A stretch of DNA of 5,808 nucleotides, from positions 1 to 5,808 of the forward strand of contig JBEKFQ010000136.1 of the NCBI GenBank assembly GCA_050013235.1. Reading direction: 5' to 3'. The translations under genes and the position numbers were made by a program. This document shows, one piece after another, positions 5,534 to 5,808 of this stretch. Under the pieces are notes generated by a model. It saw nothing but the letters and a program-made list of their open reading frames with translations. It was not told the DNA's origin and made no database searches. Source of the DNA: RH-AL1 sp050013235. Its GTDB lineage: Bacteria; Pseudomonadota; Alphaproteobacteria; Rhizobiales; Beijerinckiaceae. Each line of letters starts with the position of its first letter. Within the stretch, counting starts at the first letter, position 1.

Positions 5534-5808
5534 GTGGACCAAGAAACTGTCATACAGGAAGCGGTCGTAGCTGCAGTCTCAGCAGCAATTGATCTCGTGA
5601 GAGCGTTGGGTTTCATACCACGGGCAACCGGCGATTTGACAACTAATTCTCGGGTAGGAGGACAGCTCTTTGATGAAGTACGGCGTCTCTCTCAAGAATC
5701 CGTTCTCGAAAATACCGATAGCGGCCCCGACGCGGAGATATGCCGAATTTACGTATATATCTTTGGCTGCAAGGGATGCGCCCGGCTTGGAAAACGCCTC
5801 AAGACGAA
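5534..5808 (+). CDS. Hypothetical protein, N-terminal part (runs off the window)
   Basis: An open frame from GTG 5534 stays open to the window end, giving 91 residues of a longer protein. An in-frame stop just upstream and a GAGG at good spacing make GTG 5534 the only reasonable start. Residues 5-26 form an alanine/valine-rich amphipathic-looking helix (IQEAVVAAVSAAIDLVRALG), and residues 72-82 read IYVYIFGCKGC, a beta-like strand ending in a CxxC pair (Cys79, Cys82). A single CxxC could bind metal or be a redox pair; the rest of the protein is needed to decide. There is no signal peptide. I do not recognise the family. Codon use is less GC-biased than in the abiE operon, hinting at separate origin. 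Confidence 0.6.
   Translation, partial: MDQETVIQEAVVAAVSAAIDLVRALGFIPRATGDLTTNSRVGGQLFDEVRRLSQESVLENTDSGPDAEICRIYVYIFGCKGCARLGKRLKT

Noticed and set aside
1..5808. CRISPR array, tRNA or rRNA genes
   Set aside because: No regularly spaced direct repeats and no cloverleaf or rRNA-like sequence was seen on either strand.

Overview
The window looks like an accessory, defence-island type segment from a GC-rich bacterium, most likely an alphaproteobacterium of the Rhizobiales type. That placement is inference: it rests on remembered resemblance of the HsdR, IS5-like, Tn3-like and TPR-type fragments to rhizobial proteins and on GC-rich codon choice. No rRNA, tRNA or housekeeping gene fixes it.

Left edge (1-495): the last 33 codons of an IS5-family transposase run in from the left on the + strand. 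The IS end, near position 123, sits inside a leftward type I restriction hsdR gene. Only about 124 codons of the hsdR N-terminus survive, with its nuclease motif but no helicase. Bases 496-794 hold no convincing gene.

Centre (795-3854, all leftward): an apparent three-gene operon. It starts with an AbiEi-type antitoxin (3854-3000), overlaps by 14 bases an AbiEii-type nucleotidyltransferase toxin (3013-2096), and after about 50 bases continues into a 416-residue protein (2045-795). That protein joins a permuted NlpC/P60 (YiiX/LRAT-like papain fold) domain to an undescribed middle region and a C-terminal four-cysteine zinc-ribbon-like module. The antitoxin promoter region carries a perfect 9-bp inverted repeat plus a third half-site, as expected for autoregulation by AbiEi.

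Right of the operon (4035-4493, + strand, divergent): the N-terminal fragment of a restriction-like (PD-(D/E)XK, QxK type) nuclease of the kind found at the front of large defence ATPases. It is cut short. From about 4470 to 5182 the DNA is a junkyard of leftward fragments: a short unidentified piece, the N-terminal part of a TPR-type protein, and an internal piece of a Tn3-family transposase with two frameshifts. A leaderless gap (5261-5533) is followed by a rightward hypothetical gene that starts at a GTG at 5534 and leaves the window.

Overall, one apparently intact type IV toxin-antitoxin operon with an unusual third gene is set among decayed restriction, nuclease and transposon remains. 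The third gene and its possible link to the toxin-antitoxin pair is the best candidate for something undescribed.
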